DNA of 64,000 nucleotides, taken from assembly GCF_905163445.1 (NCBI RefSeq), contig NC_053191.1, positions 9,176,001-9,240,000 of the forward strand, in the 5' to 3' direction. The notes below the pieces were generated by a model, which saw only the letters and a list, made by a program, of their open reading frames with translations, ran no database searches and was not told the origin of the DNA. The stretch comes from Pararge aegeria. Taxonomy: Eukaryota; Arthropoda; Insecta; Lepidoptera; Nymphalidae. The position numbers and the translations under genes were made by a program. Shown piece after piece: positions 12,344-25,000 of this stretch (the first letter of the stretch is position 1; each line of letters begins with the position of its first letter).

Positions 12344-14727
12344 GGTAACTTCTAACTCTGTAATGAACCTATTATTCTATGGATCTCCTAATTTCTGGTT
12401 TGATAACGTATCTAAAGATGCTACGAGCATAGCTCTCTTCATCTTGTGCTGAGTAATTTAGCTTTATTATGAGGCACATGTTACTAAGAAAACTATTATT
12501 TATAGTAATTTAAAGTATTGTGATAATATAACTGTTGTTTTGTAAATATTGTCGTGTATATGGATTTTTCTTTTGTAACTTTATAGTTTGTTATATTGTT
12601 TGATTATAATCGTATCGTACTGCATTTGAACTGCGGGAGTCTAAGAACTCAAAGATTCTTTATATGTTATCGTACTTGCTAAACCGCAACAGCTGCAGCG
12701 GGAATAGATGAAATTGTGTGGAGATCTATCATGTAAAGAATCTTATGACACGCGGTTATTCTACTGCATGGTTTCTGTCAAGCAGTTTTTCTTTAAAGCT
12801 GTAAATATTAAGTAATTAAAAAGTAGTAGTAGTAGGTAAGCTATTATAAACAACCTTAATTAATAAAGCTTAACTGGCCCAGTTTATATTCATTCATTAA
12901 GTGTTCAATTTAGTGACTAATCACAAGAGTCAGTTAAGTTTGTGGCCTTATTTTCAGATGTTTAAGTATGAGTCAAATTCGACTTAGTATTTAAAGACTA
13001 GTAGCTACGTGTATGAGGTTACATATTATGATAACAATTGTCTTTATTGTCGTCCCATTTACAAAGGATTCTTAAAACAGTTAAAAATGTTACATATATT
13101 AACGCGCAGGCTTTAAAATGCGGATGTGAATTACCTATAATTTTAAAAGTAACTGTTAACAATACAATGTTTACGTGTGATAAAGGCACAAGCGATTATC
13201 TTTTAAATGATCCAGCCGTGCCTTATGTGCATCAATGCAACCCACTTACCCCATACTGGCGCCAAACGTGGGGCCAGTATGGAGTTAGCCGTGTTACACG
13301 TACCACTGCACTGTTGTTGACAGTTCTTCAAGCCTTTTAGTTAAAGTACAAGATTTGCTGGCTCGCAATCGACTGTATCGTCAAAGTAAAATTAACCTAA
13401 TGCCCCCTGTTTTGAGTCGCAATTCCTGTACCTCTGATTTTTGTTTTACAAACATTCTGTCAGACGCCCGATCTAAATTTTATTTTTAATGCAATGCAAA
13501 TAAGATTCATTTTACTCCGGATGTTCAAAAACTACCATGCTAGATAAAGACTCCTCGATTGCTCGCACAAGCAAATCTTTACTAAGCCTATTATGGTATG
13601 GGGTGGCAAATTAAGTCATTTTTATTACAATGTTGCAGATACTTTTCAGTTCGCTACTGATCAATTGAAAAGTTAAGACCTGCAAAACTAATTTTATGTT
13701 CAATAATTATTAAGTAGGTGTTTCATAAAAAAAAGAAGTACTTATTCAAAATTCTTTTATTTATCATCTGTCACTTTACAGTTTCATTTCTTGATACTAG
13801 ACTTGTTATAATACTCCATTTAGATCGTTGTTCTTGATATATATTTTATTTTAATTTCGAAACTCCCCATGCACATCTGAACACAGAAAGGTCATTAATT
13901 GTATGATACTTAAAAAAATACATTTGACTTTAACAAAAAAAAAAATTCTATAAAGAAATATATCTCGCAAACAAAAGAAAATACGCATGCAGGTACGTAC
14001 ACGTGATACAAGTGAAACTTCGTATTTAATTTTAATTAAAATCTTTGTTACATTACACTTGTATCTATAGTTATAAATTTAATTAAACAGCGTTCATCTG
14101 ACGGTGATATGCGCATGCTGTGTGCGATTTTTATTATTAAGTGAAAAAGTACTTTTATTACTTAGAGAGCTATCTCTGACTACTCTCTGTCTACTTTTTT
14201 ATGTAATGAAATGTATTTAAACGAGACCATGCAATTTGTGCTTAATTCTCGTCCAAAAAACTTCAGAATCACCACGCAGTTTGCAAAGTTTAACTTCTTT
14301 AAGTCGCCCGATCTGAAATTGTAACTAGTCCGCCCGAGTTTAAACAATGCCTCATTGAGCCATACATTTTTGTATACTCGAATCCATACGTCTAGTGTTC
14401 TGATAGGATTACTTGCAACACTGACCTATATAATTAACACACTAGACTGGCGATCTATAAACAAATGACAGCTTGAAATATTGTCTATTTGAAAATTAAT
14501 CATTTCACATGTGTTGACATGTAAAATGAGTGTCCATCAAACTAATAATATAATGGTTTTTAGTCATTCTTATTTTAGTTTTCTGGACATTCCTTTCTTA
14601 CAGTGTCACGCTTAAAAGCGCGAAAATGGCGTCCATAAAGTTATAAGTTGGAGACAAAAACAAAGTTACAACAGCTTGTCCAGTGGTAATAACAGAGGCT
14701 TGACTTGCGATCACTGTACATAGGTAC

Positions 14728-15414
14728 TATAGTCGAAAAAAAGTAATAGGCCCGTTTTGACATTTGTCATCGCTACGTAACTAGTTATGGAACCATAAGA
14801 TAAATCAATTCAAGTTTGTATCAGTACTTGATTAATATGATTATGTATTGTAGTGTTCGTTCTGTTGTTGATTATACGTCTACTATTCAACATGTTGAAA
14901 CAGAGTTTGTACTATATAACAACAAACACAAAAATCGAGTCAAATCACTATGTTTAAATCAATATCCAAAGTAGAAGAGCAAAAGTTAACGTAATAGTAA
15001 ACACTATATATCAAACTTAAACGAGCGCACAGTCAACTTTACAAGATGGGGAACGAAAAACTGCGCAGTGCGCGCGGGGACGCTTCAGTCATGTGCCGCT
15101 TCGTCAGATACATCAACTCACTCATTATTTAGAACCTAGTGTCGTCAATTCAAAATTTTTTTGCTATGCTTTGAGAACCAAGCGCGGCGGCTTTCGATAT
15201 TCATTTAAAAAAATGGTTACAACTCTAGAATAAAAAAAGAGTGAGAACGTAACTGTTTTCGAAAAGTTTCGCAACAATTATAAATTGCATACGTATTTTT
15301 TAAAACACTATGTAATTGATTTTTATTTTATTGTTTCTTTTAGTTTTGTTCCAAGTTACATTGTATGGTCTTGCACAAATGTCAAAACGGGCCTATTACA
15401 TTTTTACGACTATA
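14728..15414. mobile_element. 687-bp non-autonomous DNA element with 40-bp terminal inverted repeats
   Basis: Ends 14728-14767 and 15375-15414 are inverted repeats matching at 38 of 40 positions. Each contains GTAATAGGCCCGTTTTGACA. The termini read TATAGTCG and CGACTATA, so a TA target duplication is possible. The interior has no coding frame but does have a GC-rich patch (about 15060-15110). It looks like a MITE-type element. The superfamily cannot be fixed without the transposase. Confidence 0.75.
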
Positions 15415-16469
15415 AACATCTTTAAAGGAAAGTAAATAGGTAAAATAAAAGTAATTTTCAATTAAATCTTAATGTTTATTTTATGAAAATAAAATAATAC
15501 CTAACACTATATAAAAAGTGTTTAAATAGTTAAATTATAGGTACAACAAATCGACGGCGCAAAGAGACAACTAAATATGTGTTACTTTTTTAAACATTCA
15601 TAATTCAAAGAGTAACCCGTATCTTTATAATCATGTTTCATCATGGTTTATATTTATTAGAAATATAGTTTATATTATGAAAAATTATACACATCCTCAT
15701 CATATACATTAAAAAGACAAAACAAACATCTAGGTACATATCCATTTGTGCATGTTGTGACTAAAAACTGACTGGTAAAGTGTGAAAACGAAATTAATGT
15801 TAATGAGTTCAAGTGTTTATGAGCATTTTATAAAAAATTGGATGTGGTTTCATTACAATATTAGGTAACCCTCGTCCGCCCAACCTCCATTCAAAAGTTA
15901 AAGCCATGGCAATATATTTTTAAATCCTAAATAAAACTAGACATCGCTTTGTCTACACACAAATGTAAACAATATAAAAATAAAATAATACGTTTTCTAA
16001 GTTTATCGAATTATAATTTCCATAAAAAATGTTTACTGTCAATATTTTTTATCTATACTTCAATACGCCTCGCACGCAAGCAATATTATTGACAAAATTA
16101 AAATTATTTTAATTTAATGTTAGCGTATTTTGTCTTAAAACAGAAATATTTTGACTTTATGGCTCATGGTATTATAATAATACAGAAGAAAATGTTTTGT
16201 TTTTTGATTTAGGTGTAGATAACTCAGAGATAAAGCTATAATTAGCTTAGTTTAGGATAAAGAATAATAATAATACCGATAAGTTTTGTATGGATATGGC
16301 AAGGTTAAAAAAGATGAAACTTACAATATTGTACATTTATATACATATATATAAGTCAATAGTTAAAATAATCAATACATATAAGTAATGTTCATAACGT
16401 TTCAAACATGTTTACAAAAAAAACTTCAGGCGTACTAAATGCCGATTTTCTTGCAACCTTAAATTTATA

Positions 16470-16475
16470 TTTATT
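16470..16475 (-). terminator. Candidate polyadenylation signal for the LRR gene
   Basis: TTTATT on the + strand is AATAAA on the gene strand, about 30 nt past the stop. It implies a very short 3' UTR if used. Others may lie further downstream in this AT-rich sequence. Confidence 0.25.
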
Positions 16476-16504
16476 TAGTTTTCCCTTCACGCCAACGAAA
16501 CATC

Positions 16505-17777
16505 TTAATACCCACCAAATCTTAAATCCAGGTTGTTCTTGTGGATATATTGGAGAATTTGTATCACGTCATTGGCTACAAGGTCTACCGTTAAATTTGT
16601 TAGCTTATCGCATGACTGTATAATTTGCGTTACCACGTCTTTTGAAACTTCCAAAGTGATATCCAACCACAAAATACTGATGTTGCTCAAATATCCTTTC
16701 TTTAATACATATAATAATAACTCGTCCACAACCAATTTCGTTTGATATTTTAAAACAAGTTTCGACATTTTAGTCGTTAATTCCAGGAAAAAAAGGATCA
16801 TGTCTTCAAGTTTAAAATTTTCATTGCCTAATGTTAAACTTCGTAATTCAGAAAAAATGTTATCCGGTCGTCTGAAGAAAGGTGGTATAAATAAATTATT
16901 AGACTGCGTCATGAGACAAAGACTGACGAGGTTGGGACAGTAGAGACCTATGTGTACAACTGCGTCTATATTCACAGATTGGTCAATATCCCAAAGAGAA
17001 AAGTGAGTCAAATATCTGCCTTGTACTTGCAATAGGCGTTGTAAAGATTCTGTATAAGAAAAAAAGGACATGTTTAGCACTGATAACCTAAGTTCGCTAG
17101 CTGTGATTTCTTCCAAAATAGACTCCTTATCATTTGCTGATAAATGCGTGACCGATAATTCTTTTAAATGGGGGCATATTTTAATTAGTTTCCGAATACC
17201 CTCTGCTGATGCACAATGACAATTCGCTTTCCGGAGGCTCAGAGGGCCAATACCTACACCTGCGCCTATCAGCGTGGAACCGATATCGCAGGACTCAATG
17301 TTTAATTCTTCCAGATAAGGAAGCTCCCGCAGTAGCATTATAATTCCAGTTTGCGTGACACATCGGCCGACTCGACTAGATTTTTCATTTCTCGGCGGGT
17401 CCATCCATAGTATGCGTAGCTGCTTAAGATTCCTTAAACAGCATAAACCAACATCCGAAACATTCCTTATCAGGACAGAAGCATTTATTACGGACTTACA
17501 AACATCAACCCTAGAAACAATATTGAGCTCTTCGAGCAGAAGACATTTACTGGCAATGATTTCAAGAATTTCATCAGTACAAGCGAATCTCAAGTCAAGA
17601 ACGACTAAACGACTAAACCATGGGACTGTTTTGATCCAGAAGTGTTGTGATATACCATTGTCAACATAAACCTTGCGAAAGACAGTCATCTTGGGATGTA
17701 TCAGGACATGGAGTTGAATACGAGGGTCACCACGGTATCGGCAACATATTCTTTCTAAACAGAGGGCATCAAATATC
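16505..17777 (-). CDS. LRR protein exon 2 (repeat region and stop)
   Basis: The acceptor TTTGTTTCAG lies just right of 17777 and the exon opens with IFDALCLERICC. It contains the whole LRR array and a stop at its low-coordinate end. An open frame of this length on one strand, with regularly spaced leucines, is strong coding evidence. Confidence 0.88.
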
Positions 17778-19781
17778 CTGAAACAAAGAAAACTTTATTA
17801 GCATAGGTTACATTCCATGCGGTAACGGCAGTGTGTTAACAGCCGTTTAGAACACCACCTCTCCTCATCTAAGGGAATATAACCGATAACGGGCAGCAGC
17901 GTCCTCTACCTTTACTGCGGCCATCAGCCCGTCTGCCCAGCGTGATGATTATGGGCAAACCTTCCCCATGGAGATACCATTAGTCTAATAGGGGATTTTA
18001 ATATGCTATGGATGACCTTCCTTGTTTTGGTGTGAGTACCTGCCTAGCTTTTCGGAAGACAAGTTTTATTAGTGTGCATATTTTAAATCTATGAATCATT
18101 TTAGGCTGAGTAGTGGGGTTAGTCTTTTCGCATTCGGTATGTCACGATCGTAATGATATATCATGATTATAAACATGAATACTGTGTCTGTGATCTTTTA
18201 CCACATCAACGCTAGAGAATACATCTACAGTCACACAACACAATTAATGATATTTCTTTGAAAAAATAAAAAAAATATTTTTCAATTAGTAAACTTTTAA
18301 TTGGTAGCATTACACTAAGGGCACTGTAAACTGAAAAGAGCATGTGATAAACGCCTCTACTTTCGCAGGCCAAGTTCGAATCTCGGCAAGCAACCCTAAG
18401 TTTTAGAAGTTATGTGTATTTTAAACAATAAAATATCACTTGCTGCTATATAGTTGAGCTAAATGTATGAGACTCAATAAGATTAAGCAGGAGGTGGGTA
18501 AGAAAGACTTATTGTTGCTGGTGAAGCTAGTGATTATGCTTATCATCTGCTATTATTCCGGTCTAATACATGAATATTACATAGTGAGAAAAAAAAAAAA
18601 ACTAAACCTGCCTAATATTTGTATATTAGGATAAAAATAACACATTTCAAATGGAAAAGATTCAGTTGCAAGTGAGAGCAACCAGTATACAATGAATTTT
18701 ATTCAGTGGTGCTCACATATTCATATGAAAATAAAATATAGATAAGGACCTGTACAGTTATTGCCCACAAATAAATTTTCTTTCATACCTGCTTATTTTA
18801 AATATTTACGCATGTGCCCTTTTAAAAATTGCATTTTCTATTAAACCTTTTAGGCTGTAGTTCCTAGGATATGTTTGTTAAATATAAAAGCTGTTTCAAA
18901 TGTTGGGATCATTTTGGCATCACAATAGGTCGCAACCGGCCAACATGGCATGAGGGACCAAACAAACCTGAGCCACATGCAGAAGATGAGTACAGATTTA
19001 ATAATAAACACATCAACAACATCCAGCTTTTTACCTTCCACTGCTAGGAACAGGCCTCCTCTATCATTGTACAGGGTTTTGAAACCTACAGCTAACATGT
19101 TTTCGATGGCTTGGGGGTGGACACCAGAAATTTCCTCACAGAGATTTATTAAAATAAAAACCTTGTAATAAATTAACCCAGGGCCTTGTGATCTATATAA
19201 TGCTAACCACTATACTAACAAGGCAGATACAAAATACAGCTTTCGTCATTATCATCAACATTATCAACCCATTGCCAGGCCACTACTGGGCACTGATCTC
19301 TAACAATGAGGAGGGTTTTGGCCCCGCAGGCCTAACCTTCAAGCATTCATGTATTCTCTTATTTTAATAAATCTTTATTTAATGGCTAGGCTATTAAAGC
19401 ATGGGGTCCAAGATATAATCTCAGAAATCATATGTTTGGGATCCCCAGTATTAATGTGAAAAACTGACAAGAGTTGGTGCCAAAACAAAAATACTGGCCC
19501 ACCCAACATGTTCTAAAATTAATTTAACAAAAGCGGAGAGTAAATGTAGTAAGTAGCTAGCACAAATAAGTAAAAATCCTTGGTACATACCTGGCTGGCA
19601 ATGTAGCCATCAAGAAACATTTCAAATCATATATTTTTTGCTTCTTACACTCTTTAAATTCGACCTCCGGATACATTTTTTCGATGGCATAACAACTGTT
19701 ATTTATCAAGCTAAGAGAAGTTTTGATACATAATTGGTACAAGCTAATGGGTTGTTTACGAGGCGACATTATTGAAGCCAA
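16505..19781 (-). CDS. Leucine-rich-repeat protein with VHL-box-like N-terminus
   Basis: Two exons, 19591-19781 and 16505-17777, join in frame (191 + 1273 nt) to give 487 residues ending at TAA 16507-16505. The C-terminal ~390 residues are leucine-rich repeats of the irregular, Cys-containing style seen in ubiquitin-ligase receptors, with units such as LEELNIVS, LEELNIES, LKELSVTH and NLVSLCL. Near the N-terminus SLYQLC (residues 13-18) resembles an Elongin BC box, and LPARIFDAL (61-69) fits the Cul2-box pattern (hydrophobic-P-x-x-hydrophobic-x-x-x-hydrophobic). No F-box was recognised. I infer a possible Cul2/Elongin adaptor, as for ZYG11/ZER1-like proteins. The intron is GT-AG, 1.8 kb, and holds SINE sequence. 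The gene structure is secure; the function is tentative. Confidence 0.85.
17810..18010. repeat. Degenerate LINE/SINE-like sequence in LRR gene intron
   Basis: Contains GCCCGTCTGCCCAGCGTGAT and ATTATGGGCAAA, blocks typical of the 3' portion of common lepidopteran retroposons. No coding capacity remains, and the boundaries are uncertain. Confidence 0.35.
18305..18480 (+). mobile_element. Degenerate SINE head (family B-like)
   Basis: A B-box-like AAGTTCGAATCTCGG lies at about 18363. The following GTTATGTGTATTTTAA resembles the segment after the SINE-B head at 11927. The tail half is missing. Confidence 0.4.
19243..19345 (-). mobile_element. SINE family B tail fragment
   Basis: In reverse orientation it shows ATTATCATCAACATTATCAA, then the CCACTACTGGGCACTGATCT-type block and AGGGTTTTGGCC. 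These match the 3' part of the family, as at 53595 and 50956. The head is absent. Confidence 0.55.
19591..19781 (-). CDS. LRR protein exon 1 (start codon, VHL-box-like segment)
   Basis: The ATG is at 19781-19779 and the donor GTATGT follows the second base of codon 64. Encodes MASIMSPRKQPISLYQLC and a Cys/Lys-rich segment, ending in LMATLPAR across the splice. There is a second in-frame Met at codon 5, and the first is chosen by convention. Confidence 0.82.
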
Positions 19782-20276
19782 ATAGGTACTACGATACAGT
19801 TATTTGAGAAAGTACTTGTGTGATTTAATTAGGAAAATATATACAGTCCTACGAGTAAAATGTTATATCTCTAAGAATTGATTCAAAATGCACTCTTTTA
19901 TTCTAAAATAAATCGACTCAGTACGAAATACCGATACCTACATTACTTTTTTTTTATTAGACAGACACAATGGAGTAAAATGAATGTCACTTGTCACTTG
20001 TCACTTTGACATGATAACTAACATGTGACATTTCTAATTTTTGTTTTTCTCCTAACTTTTTGCCTTATAAGTTAGGGAAAAGGCAAAGGTATATTATGCA
20101 TGACATTTCTTATTTATTGCGTTGTAACAAAGAGCATACATATAAGAGTTCTGTTCGAAACCAGCGCAGTTCTAAATTATTATTTCTTGATATATAATTA
20201 TTATAATATTATAGATAGTATAATCTATACTATCCTCCTTCCTACTTCATTCTAATTTTAAAATTAAATATTTATA

Positions 20277-20308
20277 TGGATGGATGGATAGATAGATAGA
20301 TAGATGGA
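20277..20308 (+). repeat. (GGAT)n/(AGAT)n microsatellite
   Basis: A run of three GGAT units followed by four AGAT units and another GGAT. Likely polymorphic. Confidence 0.85.
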
Positions 20309-20599
20309 TGCTTGTTACTTTTTTCATAAAACTTTACAGTAATATAATGCTGATATGATTGTATTAATACTGGCAACACATTAACATTTTAGTTTGAAGA
20401 GTTTTAAGCTTCTTTAAACAACAAGGAAACATAAATTCTGACTAAACGAAGTCGCTATTTAGTGCTAGGATCAAATAGGCACTAAAAGGAATACGAACGT
20501 AGCGAGTTACTGCGTGGCTAAATAGTAAATAGGTTATACCGGGTCTTCCCCAACAGGGCCACGTGGCGCCTTAGGCCGCGTTTGAAAGTATACAAGGTG

Positions 20600-21590
20600 C
20601 GTCAAAAGATCAAAGGATATGGGCTGCGGAAGGATACACATATTACAGGAAATACAAATAAGTATACTATCAAAAGAAACAACAAAATGTCCACAACTGG
20701 AGTGGATCTGTGACAAAACGCGGAAACAATACGAGCTAGACAGGAACTATAAAATAACTCTAGCAGACCACCCAACATACAAAACAGACACCGTTGCAAT
20801 CGTCATCTACACGGATGGACCGAAGACTTGGACCGATGAAACTCAGGCACAGGAGCGAGGTCTACTGCCCGAAGCTGAAGATAAACAATCTTGTCTTTCA
20901 GGCTGAATGCGCTGGCATCACAGCAGCGGCCACGGCCATGATGAAAAGGAAGGTTTTAATATTAACAGTAGCGCCAGCCAGGCAGAACTAAGAGCTTAAG
21001 CCAACCACACGACCTCATATAAACTCTTACTAGACTGTCATAAAGCTTTTAAAATTGTAACTAAATCAAACAATGTCACACTAAGATGGGTACGAGGTCA
21101 CAATGGGAACACAGGAAATGACACAGCCGACGACGATCCTACCAATACCCTTCAGTGAATACAGCACATGATTGCATAAACAAAGGCCATCTACACTTTC
21201 AGAGCTATGGACCATCAGATATCAAACATCAACTCACGACTAACAACTCAACTATTACAAATAAGGACAGTAGTAGGCTTGATAACGTCGCACCGCCCTC
21301 TAAACAAACACCTTTACATTCTAGGTAAGTATAGCGGAAAGTCCTCTGTGCAGAGCATGCATGGAGGTAGATGAAACACCGATACATCATACACGTACCT
21401 AATGCTCCGATGCAATGGAGTAGCAGAACAACACACAACATACATTCTCATATATCTCTTCATCATCACTACCTGAAGTACTTGGCCTGCCAATTTTCTT
21501 TTGTGAGCTCGGTTGCCTGCAGTGACCCAGCAAGGAGCCGTACAAGCGGACAACGGATGGTTCCGGCCAAATAAGTACGGAGACAGGCCC
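20600..21590 (+). mobile_element. Decayed non-LTR retrotransposon C-terminus with RNase H remnant
   Basis: Frame fragments read as an RNase H domain: an IYTDGPKT block near 20808 (usual motif YTDGSK) and an AECAGITAA block near 20900 (the AE helix). Next come a RWVRGHNGN-like block near 21090 and a Cys-x-x-Cys-like CRACMEVDETPIHH segment near 21350. Frameshifts and stops separate them, so no active protein is possible. The order matches LINEs that carry a C-terminal RNase H (I/R1-like groups); the exact clade is not resolved. Confidence 0.7.
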
Positions 21591-21949
21591 AGGATAAAGG
21601 AGAAGGAGAATCATCTTATGGCGGCTTCCACGTAATCTAACTAGCTGGCGCCACTTCGTCGTGCTATCGAAATTTTCTACAACTAGGGACATAAACATAA
21701 CTTCCAAGGAATCCAAAGATGAATGGTCGAACCTCACGTCACCGAGCATACCACCAGATCGGAGGAAGATATTCCTATTGGTACGGTCAAGCGTATCACC
21801 ATAGCTCCGGTACAATCTATTCATTTATTCATGTCTATACTTACGTAGACCTAGTCCAGTGTCCAGTATCCTACCTAGTATATAGATAGTATATAGTATC
21901 TTACCTAGGGTGGGTAAGACTTCGACTATATATCACTTGCATCAACGGC

Positions 21950-22080
21950 GAAGGAAAACATCGGAGGAAACCTGCATGCCTGAGAGTTCTCCACAATGCT
22001 CTGATGGTTTATGGTCTTACACGTGCAATCCGCAGCTAATCAGCTGCCTGATTCACTTACTTTTCCAATATTAGCTAAGC
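21950..22080 (+). mobile_element. SINE family B body fragment
   Basis: Contains GAAAACATCGGAGGAAACCT, GAGAGTTCTCCACAATGCTC and a GCAATCCGCA block, the conserved middle of the family. The head and the GATGAT tail are missing. Confidence 0.5.
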
Positions 22081-25000
22081 GGTGGACACCCGCTATCCCG
22101 TCCCGTTATTGAAAATATTTTTAGCGTTCTGTATGAAAACGACGAGTTGGCAACTTGTTCGAAATGTTAGTGAATCGGGCAATATTTTATAATTATAAAG
22201 ATTTCCGTGTTTATCAATAATCGCGGGCGACTGTAAGTACCATGTATTAAAATGTTAGTACCTACATATACCTAATACTGGAGAAGTACAGCTAGTACGT
22301 GCCCACTAAAAATTTAATTTATAGGATAAAAAAACAGAAAAACATATTTCCATTGAATGTATGTAAGTAGTCTTTATTTGGTAATATAATATTTTATCGT
22401 TACAAATAATTATATCTATATAAATAACATGATATTATTATTAAACTACATTACACCGTGACTGTGCTTTATAACATAAAGCTTCTCACCAAAATAATTA
22501 GTTTCTATAGGTTTTAAAGATTTAGGTAATTCGAAATAGCTTACCTAGCCTATCTATTACATTATTTACACTTTTATAAATAGCGCCTTTTCTATTATAA
22601 TTTTGTGCTAATAAATCGGTAAGTACAATTTAAGTCGGCACTCTGCATAGTCTTACATATAGTCCAAGATGTCCACTTTAAAGAACTGGCATAAAATGTT
22701 TCAATTTCCTGTTGAAAAAGCAGTTGGGATTTATAAAACAATAAAAAAAAAACACGTTGAATATTTCACAAACATGAATCAATTTAAAAAACAATAGCAT
22801 TTTCCTAGTGATAGTAACATGGTATGAATACCTTAGACTTTTTCGTTTAGAAACTACTTTCAGCACCGAATTAATAACATACAGAAATCGTTTGTAATAT
22901 TGAAGTATGAAAAACCATTCGCAAAGATGCGTCTTACTCCAATGTTCATGCATTTCCATACTCGAAAATGAGTTCTGGATTCAGAGCGTGCAATCTTTAA
23001 CTAAAGGACAGGTAAAATCCTAAGCTTGTGTTTGCTATTAGAAGTTGCATCGAATCTCAAGCCAAATGTCTCAAGCCAGTAAATTGGTATGAATGTATGT
23101 AGCCTGTAGTAGAAACGTAGCGAACAGCCTGTAAGTTAGATGTGATACCTGCATCGCCGAAACGAATTAAGATTTTTAGTGTAAATACACTGCTTCTATG
23201 ATTTATTTGACTCGTCATCATCATCACCACAGAGTACGTCTCACAAACCCTCTGCGTGTTTGGCTTATTTAATCCTAAATAGCAAGGCTTAACGCATGTT
23301 GCCCGTGAGGTACAAACGATAGCTTTATGCATATTCGATTAACGATTTAAATTTTTTAAATAATTTTTAGTTTGGATTGGTTTGAATAAACACCTTTATT
23401 TATTTCATTATTTTATTTCAATAAGTCACGTTCATACTTATAAATTATATAATCAGGCAAAACACGTTGGTAAGTAAATTAAACGAATTTTAGTTAGCAG
23501 GTGTGATTATAATTCAATGGCAAACAATTAAAATATATTAGGTACCTATTACCGACATATGTACCTAATAGCCACTAATGTAGCAGGCAGACAGAGACTA
23601 ACAAAAATGAAAGAATTTCGTAAGCGTGGCAGGAGTGACTGTAATTAGGCTGCCACCTAGTATAGCTTACGTTATCAAAGTAGGTGCCTCAGGCACATAT
23701 TTGTCGATATTGAGTTAAGTTCAAAAGCGCAGCAGAGTTATAAACTAACACCGATATACATAAAACACGTGCCTAAAACATAAAAACAAACATGATAAAA
23801 CCTAACTTTCCGGTGCCAGATCTACGACTGAACTCCTTGGTGAATTGCGTGTTGATGACTAAAATTGGATATTTACTTGCAGGTGTGAAAATAAACTAAT
23901 CATTATAAATAGTACAAACACATAATATTATAGTTTAGTTAATTTCTCTCTAATAATTTAACACTATTTATCAAAGTTTTATTTAATAAAAAGTAACTTC
24001 AGTATCAATCTAGTTAAGTACTTACTTAACTTATGAACCAGAAGTCAGCTGTTACCTTTTTGCATATCGCCCTTACCTTATTAAATAGGTACCTGTACCT
24101 ACCTTGTACATCTTTCGTCTCGCTGGTTAGAATACAGGGATCGCAAGGGCCTTGGTTAGTTTATCGGGTTATCCATCCAGAAATTCTGCCCAGGATCTTG
24201 ATTTCGAGTCACGTTTAAAGCCGTTGGTCTCGGTTATAGCACAAGTGATAATATATTTTTTTGACTGTTAAGAGTTTTATTAAATACTAAAGTTACTCAT
24301 TTCAACGGTAGTCTAACTCACCGTAGTTTATTAATATAATACCATTAATAAACCTTACACCCAATCGCTAAATACAATAGTATTTTTGGCACTATGTTTT
24401 TATAACGTTTAATTCTTTTTTTTAATATGATAAATATTTATAATATTTATTTTATGAATACCTACCTAACTAGCTATGTTACAGAAAAACTTGGACATTA
24501 CTATTTACCGTGACTATTTATTAAAACTAACTAATCACTCGTATTATAACTTCATTTTCATTTAGAACGTTGTGCTTAATTTTTCGAATGTTTAGGTAAT
24601 ACTGTAGCTTTGAGTAATAATTCACTATGTAAACCTACTAGCGGTTAACAACTTCTTTAGTGTCCGAGCAATTTTTTTCTATATAGGTACTTAAACTTTA
24701 TCTGCTATTTTGCACAAAAGGCTGAAGCATGATGTTAAATGCATGATGTGAAAGCCTTTAAAATAGTAAGAGGTGCGGGCAGGCAATTCGACTCGGCGGA
24801 TGGGCATAATTTACTGTGTAGAATACATTTTTATGGGAAAAAATGACTATACGTTTCAGAAGTAGCTGGCAACCGCTAGGAATATAATTAAAAAATGTTT
24901 TTATTCGATGTTCTTAGTAAAGATTCACTAAGAAATCGATCGTTATGTTTACAAATCAATTTATTATAAGTTACGTGTACTTATAATGACAACACGTCTT

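Larger units (their letters stand above)
9759..16504. other. Convergent intergenic interval, no gene seen
   Basis: HDAC3 (+) and the LRR gene (-) converge on this 6.7-kb stretch. I see no coding exon. It holds the HDAC3 3' UTR, two SINE-B copies (10806 and 11927) and the TIR element at 14728-15414. The open frame at 13038-13340 starts at TTG, has no recognisable product and is not called. Confidence 0.7.

Noticed and set aside
13038..13340. 100-codon open frame in the HDAC3-LRR interval
   Set aside because: It starts at TTG, has no recognisable domain or splice context and contains a small local palindrome. Most likely chance.
21399..21824. 141-codon minus-strand open frame
   Set aside because: It overlaps antisense to the decayed RNase H LINE for part of its length and has no recognisable product.
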